Notes: a model not told the origin generated them from the sequence alone. 44,298 nucleotides of DNA from Haloquadratum sp. (GCA_028275165.1 JAQCNF010000109.1:1-44298), one strand, 5' to 3'; shown: positions 24,451 to 34,039, counted from the stretch's first letter. A program made the numbers and translations.

Positions 24451-25959
24451 TCACTCCTGCTTTCTGTGGTTGGTGATTCGGTATGTCGGACCTGTATCGC
24501 TGTCCTCAATTTCAACACCAAGATCGGCTAACCTCTCGCGAAGTGCATCAGAGCGCTCGTAGTTGCCTGCAGATCGCTCTTCTTCACGAATATCAACGAC
24601 GAGATCGATAAGATCCTCAGATAATGTGTCTGTGGCGTCGGTCGCAGTATTTTCTCCGAGAGAGAGCCCGAAAACGTCGCCTCCAAACTCGTCAAAGAGT
24701 GCTATCGCACGATACAGTGACTGATAATCGTACTTATCGTAATCTTCAAGATGCGCATTAACTGCTGAGGCGAGCTCAAGTAGACTTGCCATTGCTTTTC
24801 GGACATTGAAATCATCATTCATAGCCCGAGTGAACGTCTCAGCGACGTCTTTGAGTCCTGCTTGAAACTGATTATCTGTTGTCTTGGTCCGGGCTGCTGT
24901 TGAGTCACAGGCTTCAACCGCCCGGTCATATGCCCGCGAAATTGTTTCCCATCGTTCAGCCGCTTCCGTGAGTGCGGCCTCATCCAGTGTTTGTTCGCTA
25001 CCGTATGCACTCGAGAGATAAAACGTTCGAATAACGTTCACTCCATACCGACGGAGCGCTTCCTCAACGGTAAGAATATTGCCAATACTCGAGGACATCT
25101 TATCACCCTTCATTTGAAGAAGTCCGACATGCATCCAATGACGAGCGAACGGTTGTCCAGTTGCTGCCTCACTCTGTGCAATTTCATTTTCGTGGTGTGG
25201 AAACACTAGGTCTCGACCACCGAGGTGAATATCGATCGTTTGGTTGAGATGCGTCATTGCCATTGCAGAGCACTCGATATGCCATCCAGGGCGGCCCTCG
25301 CCCCACGGACTGTCCCAAGTCTGTCCGGTTGGTGAGCTGAGGGGTTCGCGCGAATCATCACGGTGGGAGGCAACGTCTGATGGGTTGACAGCGCCACTCT
25401 TCCAGAGTGCAAAGTCTGCTGGATTACGCTTCTCATCGACAATCGCCGAATCAGTCTCTGTCGTCGCCGATGCAACATCATGATTCGAGAGCTTTCCGTA
25501 CTCGTCAAATGCTAAGACATCGAAGTATACTGACCCATCTGATTCATACGCATATCCGTTCTCGACGAGTGTCTCGACTAAATCGATGATTTCGGGGATG
25601 TGCCCAGAGACACGTGGATACACCGATGCGCGGCGGAGATTCAGCCCTCGCATATCTTGGATGACTGAGGAGGTGTATGTTTCGGCGACTGATGCCTCAT
25701 CGCTTGCTTCCTTATCGGGGTCTATCTGTGCTACGATCTTTTCATTTACATCAGTAAAGTTCTCAACGTGGGTGACGTGGTACCCTAAATATTCGAGCCA
25801 TCGGTGGATCACATCGGCTTGCACCCAGAGGCGTGCGTGACCAAGGTGTGCATCATCCGAGACGGTCAGCCCACACACGTACAGGAGAACCTCATCATCG
25901 TGATATGGATTGAACGTCTCCTGTTCGTCAGTAAGGGTATTCGTCACGGACAAAGTCAT
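24451..25959 (-). CDS. cysS: Cysteinyl-tRNA synthetase
   Basis: This 502-residue class I synthetase charges tRNA-Cys. The HIGH-type motif is HLGHAR (38-43), and the zinc ligands are Cys29, Cys230, His255 and the following His-Glu in FPHHENE. KMSSS lies at 287-291. Between about 195 and 220 there is an acidic, serine-rich insertion (ASHRDDSREPLSSPTG), as commonly seen in haloarchaeal enzymes. The helical anticodon-binding C-terminal domain is complete. Confidence 0.96.
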   Translation of the reverse strand: MTLSVTNTLTDEQETFNPYHDDEVLLYVCGLTVSDDAHLGHARLWVQADVIHRWLEYLGYHVTHVENFTDVNEKIVAQIDPDKEASDEASVAETYTSSVIQDMRGLNLRRASVYPRVSGHIPEIIDLVETLVENGYAYESDGSVYFDVLAFDEYGKLSNHDVASATTETDSAIVDEKRNPADFALWKSGAVNPSDVASHRDDSREPLSSPTGQTWDSPWGEGRPGWHIECSAMAMTHLNQTIDIHLGGRDLVFPHHENEIAQSEAATGQPFARHWMHVGLLQMKGDKMSSSIGNILTVEEALRRYGVNVIRTFYLSSAYGSEQTLDEAALTEAAERWETISRAYDRAVEACDSTAARTKTTDNQFQAGLKDVAETFTRAMNDDFNVRKAMASLLELASAVNAHLEDYDKYDYQSLYRAIALFDEFGGDVFGLSLGENTATDATDTLSEDLIDLVVDIREEERSAGNYERSDALRERLADLGVEIEDSDTGPTYRITNHRKQE

Positions 25960-26175
25960 CGCCGTGTAGTATTCACGAGAACGGCTTCAACCCGTCGGAA
26001 CATTCCTCATTGGGGGGGAGTATCTCACGTATTCAGTGCTGTGGGATGGACTCAGTTTCGTGGGAAGTAAGCACTCAGAGCCCGCTGATTACTTTCACAA
26101 CTCGGCTGCTTGCGTTTCATGACGTTACATTGAATCCCGAATTCATAAGACCCCACGTAGCAAGTTTCAGGCTGT

Positions 26176-27051
26176 ATGGAAGCACTCGTAATTGTGGCCC
26201 ACGGGTCACATCTCAGCGCAGGTTCGTCTGCGCCAACTCACCAACACGCAGATACTATCCGGGCGACGAACGCATTTGACGAGGTCAAGACAGGCTTTTG
26301 GAAAGAGGAGCCATCACTGAGAGAAGTGCTGCGAACCGTCGAGTCGGAGGAGGTGTACGTTGTTCCGTTATTTATTAGTGAAGGGTATTTTACCGAACAG
26401 GTGATTCCACGTGAACTGCGACTGGACGGATGGGATGTTTCTGAATGGAACTCAGATGGGTTGAGCGCAGATACAGCGACGTTAGAGGCAGCTGACACCG
26501 ATCACACAGTTCACTATTGCGGTCCAGTTGGCACTCATCGAGCTATGACCGACGTGCTTATTCGTCGGGCAGAGACAGTGACTGGTGACCCAAATATTGG
26601 ATCAGACGTCGGATTTGCTGTGGTTGGACACGGAACTGAGCGAAACGAAAACTCAGCAAAGGCAATCGAATATCATGCTGACCGTGTTCGAGAATCAACG
26701 CGATTTGAAGAGGTAAAAGCGCTTTATATGGACGAGGAACCGGAGGTTGACGATGTGACCGACTTTTTCAGCACTGAACATATTGTCGTCGTCCCGCTGT
26801 TTATTGCTGATGGATTTCACACCCAAGAGGATATCCCCGAAGATATGGGCCTCACCGATGACTACCGAACGGGATACGACGTGCCTGCTGCGGTCGATGG
26901 CCACCAGATCTGGTATGCTGGTGCCGTTGGGACTGAAGGCCTCACCGCAGATGTCATTCTTGAGCGTGCAGCAGATGCGGGAGCAGATATCGAATCAGCG
27001 ATAGAAATGGTTCGAGAGAAGACACGACAGACACCGTTTGCGGATGATTGA
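26176..27051 (+). CDS. cbiX: CbiX-type sirohydrochlorin chelatase family protein
   Basis: A 291-residue protein with two tandem CbiX-like halves. The first has IVAHGSHLSAGS and VVPLFISEGYFTEQVIP; the second has VVGHGTERNENS and VVPLFIADGFHTQEDIP. The repeated metal-binding histidines (AHGS and GHGT, plus GYFTEQ and GFHTQE) fit a chelatase that inserts cobalt or another metal into sirohydrochlorin, the early step of anaerobic cobalamin or haem synthesis. The first half lacks the second histidine, having Tyr-Phe where the other has Phe-His. The stop overlaps the next gene's start region by 8 nt. No other cobalamin genes are nearby. Confidence 0.88.
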   Translation: MEALVIVAHGSHLSAGSSAPTHQHADTIRATNAFDEVKTGFWKEEPSLREVLRTVESEEVYVVPLFISEGYFTEQVIPRELRLDGWDVSEWNSDGLSADTATLEAADTDHTVHYCGPVGTHRAMTDVLIRRAETVTGDPNIGSDVGFAVVGHGTERNENSAKAIEYHADRVRESTRFEEVKALYMDEEPEVDDVTDFFSTEHIVVVPLFIADGFHTQEDIPEDMGLTDDYRTGYDVPAAVDGHQIWYAGAVGTEGLTADVILERAADAGADIESAIEMVREKTRQTPFADD

Positions 27052-28159
27052 ACTAGCCGATGAGCAGCGCCGCTTAGCACGGACAGCAGCTCAATCTGAG
27101 TCAAATCCGATCGAGTTCGATGGTCTTTCATTCGGGAACAACGGCGATGGCTATTGGATTGAGACAGCAAAGAGAGGTCTTCGCGGACTCTCCGCCTCAG
27201 CGTTCGACTCCACCCTCTCGGATGAGCAGATAGCGCCATACATCTCAAACTGGCACTTCTGGGAGCATACGGTTGCCCACGATGGGCGTCATCGGCGAGC
27301 GTTTCTTCGTTTCCTTGAATCTGCAGCACAGATGGATGTGCACGATCGATATGCCGCACTGGAATCAGGAATGCAAACGACGTGGGGTGAACTCTCCATT
27401 ACCGCGACACTCGCGAGCCACGGTGTGCGCGAATATCAACTGCATCATGAGCGTGATGCAGGGACCTCTGCCTCGAAACTTGAGACATATGAGAATCCCT
27501 TCGACGCTCGAGAGATTGCCAGATTCGATAGTGAAGGGCGGTATCGACCGCTTCAGACCGCTCCTTCGTTAATCGATGGCTGGATCTATCCTGCATTAAC
27601 ACAGAGAGAAGTGTTCGAGACAGTCGATATTTTATATCCTGCGACGATTCCGAACTGGAATCTTGAACGAACGGGTGAACTTGACATCACACACTGGCAT
27701 GAAACTGCCCAGCGCCAGACTGGAATCTACGACATGGTCGAGGAACTCTCGACTGAAGCTGTCGACTGGATGGCTGCCTCCTGCTGTGCAGATTCAGAGT
27801 GTCTGAAGCGGCGAGAGTGGGAGTATGATGAAAACACTACATTGGAGGCTGACGGTGGCAGCGGCGTGTTTCCTTGTCGAGAGCCTTGTTCGCTGGTTGT
27901 TGCGGCCTCCCGACAGTGGACTCAACTCGAAAAACAGGAACCTCGCTCGTATACATTCGAGTTGACACCGGCAGAAAAGGAACAGATAGAGGATATGATT
28001 GAGTCTGTCGCCGAGGGTAACATATCCGAGATTCGCGAAGCAGACGTATCTGAAGGCGCTAATCGATATCGAACTCGATTCTTGCGGGAGAAGCGAATGG
28101 ATGAGGAGGGCAACCTCTCTGGGACGCCGACACATTCGTCTGAGAAAGAAGACGGGTGA
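27044..28159 (+). CDS. DR2241 family protein, putative [4Fe-4S] partner of CbiX
   Basis: A 371-residue protein whose start overlaps the cbiX stop, so the two are cotranscribed. The N-terminal 200 residues form an unfamiliar mixed domain. The C-terminal part has a cysteine cluster, CCADSECLKRR with a later PCREPCS, giving candidate iron-sulfur ligands. This matches the DR2241 family, whose 4Fe-4S domain is associated with chelatase genes. The enzymatic role is not established; metal delivery or electron supply to the chelatase is a guess. The last 40 residues are polar and low-complexity. Confidence 0.78.
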   Translation: MIELADEQRRLARTAAQSESNPIEFDGLSFGNNGDGYWIETAKRGLRGLSASAFDSTLSDEQIAPYISNWHFWEHTVAHDGRHRRAFLRFLESAAQMDVHDRYAALESGMQTTWGELSITATLASHGVREYQLHHERDAGTSASKLETYENPFDAREIARFDSEGRYRPLQTAPSLIDGWIYPALTQREVFETVDILYPATIPNWNLERTGELDITHWHETAQRQTGIYDMVEELSTEAVDWMAASCCADSECLKRREWEYDENTTLEADGGSGVFPCREPCSLVVAASRQWTQLEKQEPRSYTFELTPAEKEQIEDMIESVAEGNISEIREADVSEGANRYRTRFLREKRMDEEGNLSGTPTHSSEKEDG

Positions 28160-28381
28160 TGTAGGTAGAGGGCGCGATTTCCATGCTGTACCGGTAATGC
28201 AGCATAGAGTAGGGATTCAGAGAACGAGAAAATATCCGGTCTTCTGCAATCGACGGTGGATTGTAGAGGAGTAGTCGGATCCTGACCCTCAAGAGTCAGA
28301 TATTTCTCTCGATCTTGGATAAGAGCCCACTCTGAGCAAGCGAAGCATCGTTTCCGATGCTCTCGAATCCGAACCCGAGTC
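28160..28381. other. No gene
   Basis: Gene-free DNA after the DR2241 gene, leading into the second repeat copy. Confidence 0.5.
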
Positions 28382-28487
28382 ACAGTTGTAAGGACTGTGT
28401 TTCCTGATTCAAAACAGAACGTGCAAGTATGATTTCAGCTCAAGTTGGTGTGGTTTCGGATATACATATTGGTCATATTGCCAACGA
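28382..28487 (+). repeat. Dispersed repeat, copy 2 (about 106 nt)
   Basis: Same sequence family as 20702-20809, in the same orientation. It lies between the DR2241 gene and the convergent Trm112-like gene. Confidence 0.75.
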
Positions 28488-28548
28488 CTGAGTGGAAATT
28501 AATCCGTGAGCAGTGCTGTCCTCACCTCATTTAGCTATACACATGGAG

Positions 28549-28734
28549 TTACTCTTCGCGCATGTCTGGTGGAAGGAGATTCGGAATCCCATCTTCAATC
28601 GGGTATACCTCTCCTGTCTCAGTCCCGATAAGACGACCCTCAATGATTTCGTCTCCGTCACGCTCCTCGACTTCGAGTTCAAGTGGATTTTTGTCTAATG
28701 GGTCGCAGAGAATATCCATCAGCGATTCTTTCAT
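28549..28734 (-). CDS. Trm112-like methyltransferase activator (UPF0434 family)
   Basis: This 61-residue protein has the Trm112/UPF0434 pattern: MDILCDPLDKNPLEL near the N-terminus, ETGEVYPIEDGIPNLLP in the middle, and a short acidic tail. Archaeal Trm112 proteins bind and activate several SAM-dependent methyltransferases that act on tRNA, rRNA and release factors. Only one of the zinc-site cysteines (Cys10) is present, as in the UPF0434 group, which lacks the full zinc site. ATG 28734 is taken as the start; an alternative ATG lies five codons later. Confidence 0.85.
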   Translation of the reverse strand: MKESLMDILCDPLDKNPLELEVEERDGDEIIEGRLIGTETGEVYPIEDGIPNLLPPDMREE

Positions 28735-28787
28735 TGTATGACTACTGATTATCGGTCGAAAAAAGCCTACCGAAAGTTACCACAGTA

Positions 28788-30113
28788 CTACCTATCGAAT
28801 GGATTCGTCAGTTCGACAGTATCAGCTCGGTCAGGTCCGACACCAATGGCGTATAGAGATGTATCAAGCTCTGCTGCGATGTATTCGAGATATGCCTGTG
28901 CATTCGATGGGAGAGATGAATAGCCGGCCTCACCAACATCCGACCAGCTGACATCTGGCCATGGATCAAACGTGCGATAGACCGGCTCACATTCGTTCCA
29001 TCGCTCTGTCGTTGCTGGCATCGTCATCCGTGTTTCGCCATCTAATTCATATGAATGGCCCACTTTGATCGTCTCAAGCTCGGCTAAGACATCGATGTGA
29101 TTTACCGCGATGCCTGTAAATCCATTCGCTCGCTGTGCATGTCGAAGCATCGGCATATCAAGCCACCCAATGCGTCGAGGGCGACCGGTGACTGTTCCAA
29201 ACTCACTTCCACGCTCTCGAATCGCATCTGCGAGAGGCTCATCTTGATCGATTAATTCTGTCGGGAGCGGACCGGTTCCGACACGCGAGAGGTAGGATTT
29301 AATAATGCCAACAACTTCGCCTTGACCAATTACAGTCGGGCCGATACCCGTTCCGGTTGCAGCACCACCCGCGGTCGGATTTGAGGAGGTGACATACGGA
29401 TATATTCCATGATCAATATCGATTGATGTCCCTTGAGCTCCTTCAAAGAGGATGTTTTTCCCCGACCCGAGGCAGTCGTTGAGGAACTTACCAGCATTCA
29501 CTGTCATTGACTCCTCACGAAGCCGTTCGCCAATCCCTGCGTATTTATCGAATAGGACGTCAGTATCGAACTGGGCACCAACGTCGATGTCGAACACTTT
29601 TTCGGCGAGTGCACGCTTCTGTGGAACGACGTACTCAAGCCGCTCTCGGAGTGTCGATCGGTCGAGAAGATCGCCAACGCGAATGCCACGTCTGCCTGCT
29701 TTGTCCTCGTATGTCGGCCCGATTCCACGGCCAGTCGTCCCAGCGTCAAGATCTGAGTCGGATTTTGCGTCCTCCTCAATACCATCGAGAACACGATGAT
29801 ACGGCATAATAACGTGCGCTCGGCGAGCAATGCGCACTTCAGGGTCGATACCGCGGTCACGGAGGGTATCAATCTCGTCAAACAGAGTGTCGAGATTCAC
29901 GACACAGCCATTGCCGAGAACACCAATCTTATTTCTGATCGCTCCGCTCGGCACGAGCGAGAGTTTGTATTCCTCCCCATTTTCAACTACAGTATGGCCG
30001 GCGTTATCACCGCCTTGATACCGTGAAACAACGTCAGCCTCGCCGCCCCAAAGGTCAACGAGAGCGCCTTTTCCCTCGTCACCTAACTGGGATCCGACGA
30101 TAGTAACGGACAT
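28788..30113 (-). CDS. purA: Adenylosuccinate synthase
   Basis: A 441-residue enzyme that joins IMP and aspartate using GTP, the first step from IMP to AMP. The P-loop and catalytic aspartate are in VGSQLGDEGKGALVDLW. The GDNAGHTVV block has the catalytic histidine; TTGRGIGPTYEDK, EGAQGTSIDIDHG and GRPRRIGWLD are further family motifs. ATG 30113 gives the normal N-terminus; the longer frame to 30251 adds unrelated residues and would overlap purNH. Asp and Glu substitutions on surface loops fit a halophile. purNH lies 73 nt upstream on the same strand, so both may share a transcript. Confidence 0.96.
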   Translation of the reverse strand: MSVTIVGSQLGDEGKGALVDLWGGEADVVSRYQGGDNAGHTVVENGEEYKLSLVPSGAIRNKIGVLGNGCVVNLDTLFDEIDTLRDRGIDPEVRIARRAHVIMPYHRVLDGIEEDAKSDSDLDAGTTGRGIGPTYEDKAGRRGIRVGDLLDRSTLRERLEYVVPQKRALAEKVFDIDVGAQFDTDVLFDKYAGIGERLREESMTVNAGKFLNDCLGSGKNILFEGAQGTSIDIDHGIYPYVTSSNPTAGGAATGTGIGPTVIGQGEVVGIIKSYLSRVGTGPLPTELIDQDEPLADAIRERGSEFGTVTGRPRRIGWLDMPMLRHAQRANGFTGIAVNHIDVLAELETIKVGHSYELDGETRMTMPATTERWNECEPVYRTFDPWPDVSWSDVGEAGYSSLPSNAQAYLEYIAAELDTSLYAIGVGPDRADTVELTNPFDR

Positions 30114-30186
30114 ACACGCGATTCTCTGCGCCGCTTCAAACCCATTACGGTCTTTGAACCAAACGTATGATTCTATATCAGCGTCG

Positions 30187-31791
30187 CTAATCGTGGCGGA
30201 AACACCGATGCCCGGTGAATGCCATCGGAACATCTTGTGCGTCACATGCACTGATTACATCATCATCATTGACTGAGCCTCCCGGTTGGACGACTGCTGC
30301 AACACCAGCGTCAAGAGCGGTCTCGACCCCGTCGGGGAAAGGAAAGAACGCATCTGAGGCCATAACTGAGCCAACTGGGCCTTTCTCCTCAGCATGTTCA
30401 TCTGCTTTCATCGTTGCAAGTCTGACAGCATCGACACGCGAAACCTGTCCCATCCCTATGCCGACAGTCTGTGTATCAGTTGCGAGTACAATTCCATTTG
30501 ATTTGACATGTTTGAGAACCCGCCACGCAAAGCACATGGTTTCGAGTTGTGATTCGGTTGGTGAGGTGTCTGTGACGATATCCAGGTCAGAAATAGATGG
30601 AACCCAGTCGTCTCGCTGCTGAACTAATCGACCACCACGGAGGTGTTTCTCATGTACAGTTGTTGCACTCGATGAGGATGTGTGTAGTTGGTCAAGCGGC
30701 CCGATAGCTAATATGCGAAGATTCTCCTTCTGTGTGAGTATGTCGATCGCCTGGTCACTATACCTCGGAGCGATGACAACCTCCTTGAACGATTCAATTA
30801 TCTGCTCAGCAGTCGCTGCATCACAACGTCGATTCAATGCGACAATACCCCCAAAAGCACTCATTGCGTCAGTGGAGAGTGCGTCCGCATATGCATCTGA
30901 CAGTGAGGACGCAGTGGCGCAGCCCGCCGGATTTGTATGTTTAATTACAGCTGCAGCTGGACGGTCAAACTCCGTGATTAGCTCAAGTGCTCCATCTGCG
31001 TCATTATAGTTGTTGTATGAGAGTTCTTTCGCGTTCGGATTCAACTGTTTGGCACTGATGATGCTTGGTGTATCGGTGGCGAGGTCGACGTATGCGGCCG
31101 CCTCTTGATGTGGGTTCTCACCGTATCGAAGCGTATCAGTGCGGTCCTCAGTGCGAATTCGACGGGTTGGGAATTGCTCTTCTGCGTCAGTGTCGATAGT
31201 GACTTGTGGGTCTGAGGTATCTGGTCCAATCGTACAGGCACCTGTTGCTACCCATCTGACAGCTCGGGGATATGCAACATATTCAGCCTCGGTGAGCACG
31301 CGGTTCTTGAGTGAGTCAGTGGTATCATCACTGTAGACTGGGACAGACTCCTGTGTGATAATTGGTCCCCCATCGACCGCTTCTGTCACGACGTGAACAG
31401 TACAGCCACTGAGGCGGACACCAGCGTCAAGTGCTTGTTGGTGACTGTTCAGTCCAGGAAATGCAGGTAACAACGACGGGTGAACGTTCAGAATTGGTGG
31501 GGTTGCCTCAAGAAAAGTCGCTGTCAATACCCGCATATACCCATCAAGACAGATCAACTCGAACTCATATGATTCTAAGACGTCGATAATCGCCTGCTCG
31601 TGATCTGCTCGTGACATCGACTGCTGTGGAACAACCTCCGTCGGAATCCCACGCGCAGCAGCCGACTTTACGATTGGTGCATCCTCGCGGTTAGTGACGA
31701 TGACTGCAATCTCCGCCCCACCAGGGTTCTGTGAGTCGAGGTGCAAGAGATTTCGCCCACGATTCCCCGCCAGCCCTGCAACCTGTGTCAT
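30187..31791 (-). CDS. purNH: Fused PurN-PurH: GAR transformylase plus AICAR transformylase
   Basis: A 534-residue fusion. Residues 1 to about 195 are PurN-like: VAGLAGNRGRNLLHL, then the catalytic NVHPSLLPAFPGL with His-Pro, and SGCTVHVVTEAVDGGPII. Residues about 210 to the end are the PurH AICAR transformylase domain, with LRYGENPHQEAA, the KQLNPNAKELSYNNYNDADGA block, KHTNPAGCA, and a C-terminal SDAFFPFPDGVE and PGGSVNDDDVI. No N-terminal MGS-like IMP cyclohydrolase domain is visible, so ring closure probably uses another enzyme. ATG 31791 is chosen because the PurN motif starts there and a box A-like TTACTAAT lies about 23 nt upstream. Confidence 0.92.
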   Translation of the reverse strand: MTQVAGLAGNRGRNLLHLDSQNPGGAEIAVIVTNREDAPIVKSAAARGIPTEVVPQQSMSRADHEQAIIDVLESYEFELICLDGYMRVLTATFLEATPPILNVHPSLLPAFPGLNSHQQALDAGVRLSGCTVHVVTEAVDGGPIITQESVPVYSDDTTDSLKNRVLTEAEYVAYPRAVRWVATGACTIGPDTSDPQVTIDTDAEEQFPTRRIRTEDRTDTLRYGENPHQEAAAYVDLATDTPSIISAKQLNPNAKELSYNNYNDADGALELITEFDRPAAAVIKHTNPAGCATASSLSDAYADALSTDAMSAFGGIVALNRRCDAATAEQIIESFKEVVIAPRYSDQAIDILTQKENLRILAIGPLDQLHTSSSSATTVHEKHLRGGRLVQQRDDWVPSISDLDIVTDTSPTESQLETMCFAWRVLKHVKSNGIVLATDTQTVGIGMGQVSRVDAVRLATMKADEHAEEKGPVGSVMASDAFFPFPDGVETALDAGVAAVVQPGGSVNDDDVISACDAQDVPMAFTGHRCFRHD

Positions 31792-31808
31792 ATTCGTGCC
31801 AGAACGCG

Positions 31809-31818
31809 CTATTAGTAA
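31809..31818 (-). promoter_or_regulatory. Candidate box A for purNH
   Basis: On the minus strand TTACTAATAG is centred about 22-23 nt before the purNH ATG, in the 116-nt divergent region shared with purB. Confidence 0.45.
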
Positions 31819-31907
31819 GTCAGTTCCGGTCGACAGAGCGGCTGGAGCAGGTATAAAAGAATACACTCATCGATACCCTTTTTGAAGTACCCATAGCACG
31901 CTGAGGT

Positions 31908-33314
31908 ATGGATGGTCTCTCTCGCACAGACGCGCTGGCCTCACTGTCACCGGTTGATGGCCGCTACAGTGGCCATACTGCAGCACTCTCTCCAATACTC
32001 GCTGAAGCAGGACTCATCAAGGCACGTGTTCGTATCGAAATCGAGTATCTCTGTGCACTGCTGGACAGCTCCGAGGTACCGGTCAGTGTCGAAGATACCA
32101 TTCGTGACCAGATTGAGGCTATCTCTGCGTCTTTCGACGCCGATGATGTCGCGCTGATCAAGCGGCTCGAAACAGACGGAGCAAGAGGATATTCGGCTAC
32201 GAATCACGACGTCAAAGCAGTCGAGTATTTCATTCGAACGCAGACCCCAGCGACGATTCATCCGTGGATTCACTTTGGGCTGACATCTGAAGATGTGAAT
32301 AACCTCGCGCTTCGACTCTGTATTCGAACGGCAATACGAGAGGTGATTCGGCCAGAGATCGACACCCTCATTCATCGACTCACCGAGTTTGCTCAGCAGT
32401 ATCGCTCAGCGGTGATGTTAGCTCGTACTCACGGCCAACCAGCAACACCGACCACATTTGGCAAGGAAATGGCTGTGTACGCCTCTCGACTTGGAGAGTC
32501 ACGGAGTGATCTGCAGGCGGCTCTTGAGCAACTGCAAGGAAAGTTTGGCGGCGCTTCAGGGACAAACGCTGCTCATTATGCTGCCCTGCCAGAAGTCGAT
32601 TGGCAGGCATTTGGTCAGTCGTTCGTTGAATCACTGGATTTCACCTACCGAGCGCTGACGACGCAGGTGAATCCTGGCGATGATTTGGCACGAGTATTTG
32701 CCGCATTTCAACGACTCAATCTCGTCCTTATCGACCTCTGCAGAGATAGCTGGCGATATGTCTCTGATGGATATCTTGGTCAAGAAAGCACTGATACCGA
32801 GACAGGGTCTTCGACGATGCCACACAAAGTCAATCCGATCGACTTTGAGAACGCAGAGGGTAATCTGTCGAAAGCGAACAGTGACTTCGAGTTTTTAGCA
32901 GAGTACATACCAACCTCTCGGTTACAACGAGATCTATCTGATTCGACAGTGAAGCGCAACATTGGGACAGCTATCGCACATGCACACCTCGGATACACAA
33001 AGCTCCAGACAGGACTTCAGAAAGTCGCACCGAACACTGCGGAGATGAAGTCAGATGTCGCATCTCACCCAGAATTAATTGGAGAGGCCGCACAGACGAT
33101 TTTGCGGCGTGAGGGAGATACAGATGCTTATGAACGCATCAAGGCGCTCTCACGCGGCCGGGATGTCAGCCTCAAAGCGTTCCATGAGCTCTTCGGAGAA
33201 CTCGATCTTCCGCAATCGGTCATTGAGGAACTCCAGACGCTCACGCCAACAGAGTATCTTGGTGCAGCTGAGGAACTCGCAGTGTCGCCTGAACTCGATA
33301 CGCAGAATTCCTAA
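31908..33314 (+). CDS. purB: Adenylosuccinate lyase
   Basis: This 468-residue member of the fumarase/aspartase superfamily cleaves SAICAR and adenylosuccinate, so it serves both IMP and AMP synthesis. It starts LSPVDGRYSG; the first conserved region has YSATNHDVKAVEYF and GLTSEDVNN. TRTHGQPATPTTFGKE-like sequence follows, with the catalytic histidine. The superfamily signature is GSSTMPHKVNPIDFENAEGN. It is divergent from purNH, so the two may be co-regulated. Confidence 0.96.
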   Translation: MDGLSRTDALASLSPVDGRYSGHTAALSPILAEAGLIKARVRIEIEYLCALLDSSEVPVSVEDTIRDQIEAISASFDADDVALIKRLETDGARGYSATNHDVKAVEYFIRTQTPATIHPWIHFGLTSEDVNNLALRLCIRTAIREVIRPEIDTLIHRLTEFAQQYRSAVMLARTHGQPATPTTFGKEMAVYASRLGESRSDLQAALEQLQGKFGGASGTNAAHYAALPEVDWQAFGQSFVESLDFTYRALTTQVNPGDDLARVFAAFQRLNLVLIDLCRDSWRYVSDGYLGQESTDTETGSSTMPHKVNPIDFENAEGNLSKANSDFEFLAEYIPTSRLQRDLSDSTVKRNIGTAIAHAHLGYTKLQTGLQKVAPNTAEMKSDVASHPELIGEAAQTILRREGDTDAYERIKALSRGRDVSLKAFHELFGELDLPQSVIEELQTLTPTEYLGAAEELAVSPELDTQNS

Positions 33315-33357
33315 GCGCTCGAAACTTCCTTACTAACAGCTTCCATACTGTCGCTAT

Positions 33358-34002
33358 ATGAAGAATGTCGACGATCTCATTGAAGACGCGAGTGAACTAG
33401 CAGCGCGAGGATTATCGAAAGGCGAAATTGCTGACGAACTCAACGTGTCGCGCGAAACAGCGAGTTGGCTCGTGGACCGGGGAGACTCAGAAACGACACG
33501 CGGTATCGATCCCGTAGCGAGCGCAGAACCAGAAACCCACGATATTCACGTTGACTGGAGTGCGATCGGGCGTGACTCAGAGCGACTCGGCTACGTCGCT
33601 CGGGCGATGGCTGACCTCCTGACGAAGCAGGGTGATGCGGTGGATTTGACGATCGGTATTGAAAAAGCCGGTGCGCCACTCTCAACAATTGTCGCACAGG
33701 AACTCAACACTGACTTGGGGTCTTACGCCCCGGCAAAGCATCAGTGGGAGGAAGGAGACTTTGACGAACTTGGTGGACCCTTCTCTCGGAATTTTGCCCA
33801 GATTCGTGATCGTGACTGCTACGTCGTCGATGATACGATCACATCGGGAACGACGATGGCAGAGGCAGTTGAAGCCATCAGAGAAGCCGGAGGAAGCCCG
33901 GTTTCATGCGTTGTTGTGGTGGACAAGCAGGGAGTCGAGGAGATTAATGGAGTCCCTGTCTACTCGTTAATCGACGTTGTTCGTGTCGATAGTAACAGCT
34001 AA
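33358..34002 (+). CDS. gfcR: GfcR-type regulator (HTH plus phosphoribosyltransferase fold)
   Basis: A 214-residue protein with an N-terminal helix-turn-helix (ARGLSKGEIADELNVSRETASWLV, about 16-39). A type I phosphoribosyltransferase domain follows, with the PRPP-binding CYVVDDTITSGTTMAEA at about 154-170. This pairing is that of haloarchaeal GfcR, a transcriptional regulator of sugar and central carbon genes once annotated as PyrE2. The phosphoribosyltransferase fold probably senses a phosphorylated ligand rather than making OMP. TTACTAA at about 33330 supports a leaderless start at 33358. Confidence 0.88.
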   Translation: MKNVDDLIEDASELAARGLSKGEIADELNVSRETASWLVDRGDSETTRGIDPVASAEPETHDIHVDWSAIGRDSERLGYVARAMADLLTKQGDAVDLTIGIEKAGAPLSTIVAQELNTDLGSYAPAKHQWEEGDFDELGGPFSRNFAQIRDRDCYVVDDTITSGTTMAEAVEAIREAGGSPVSCVVVVDKQGVEEINGVPVYSLIDVVRVDSNS

Positions 34003-34031
34003 TTGGGTATCAGCAGAATTGACGTAATCCC

Positions 34032-34039
34032 TTTACTTA
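34032..34039 (+). promoter_or_regulatory. Candidate box A for the glutaredoxin gene
   Basis: TTTACTTA is centred about 23-24 nt upstream of the ATG at 34059, in line with leaderless initiation. Confidence 0.5.
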
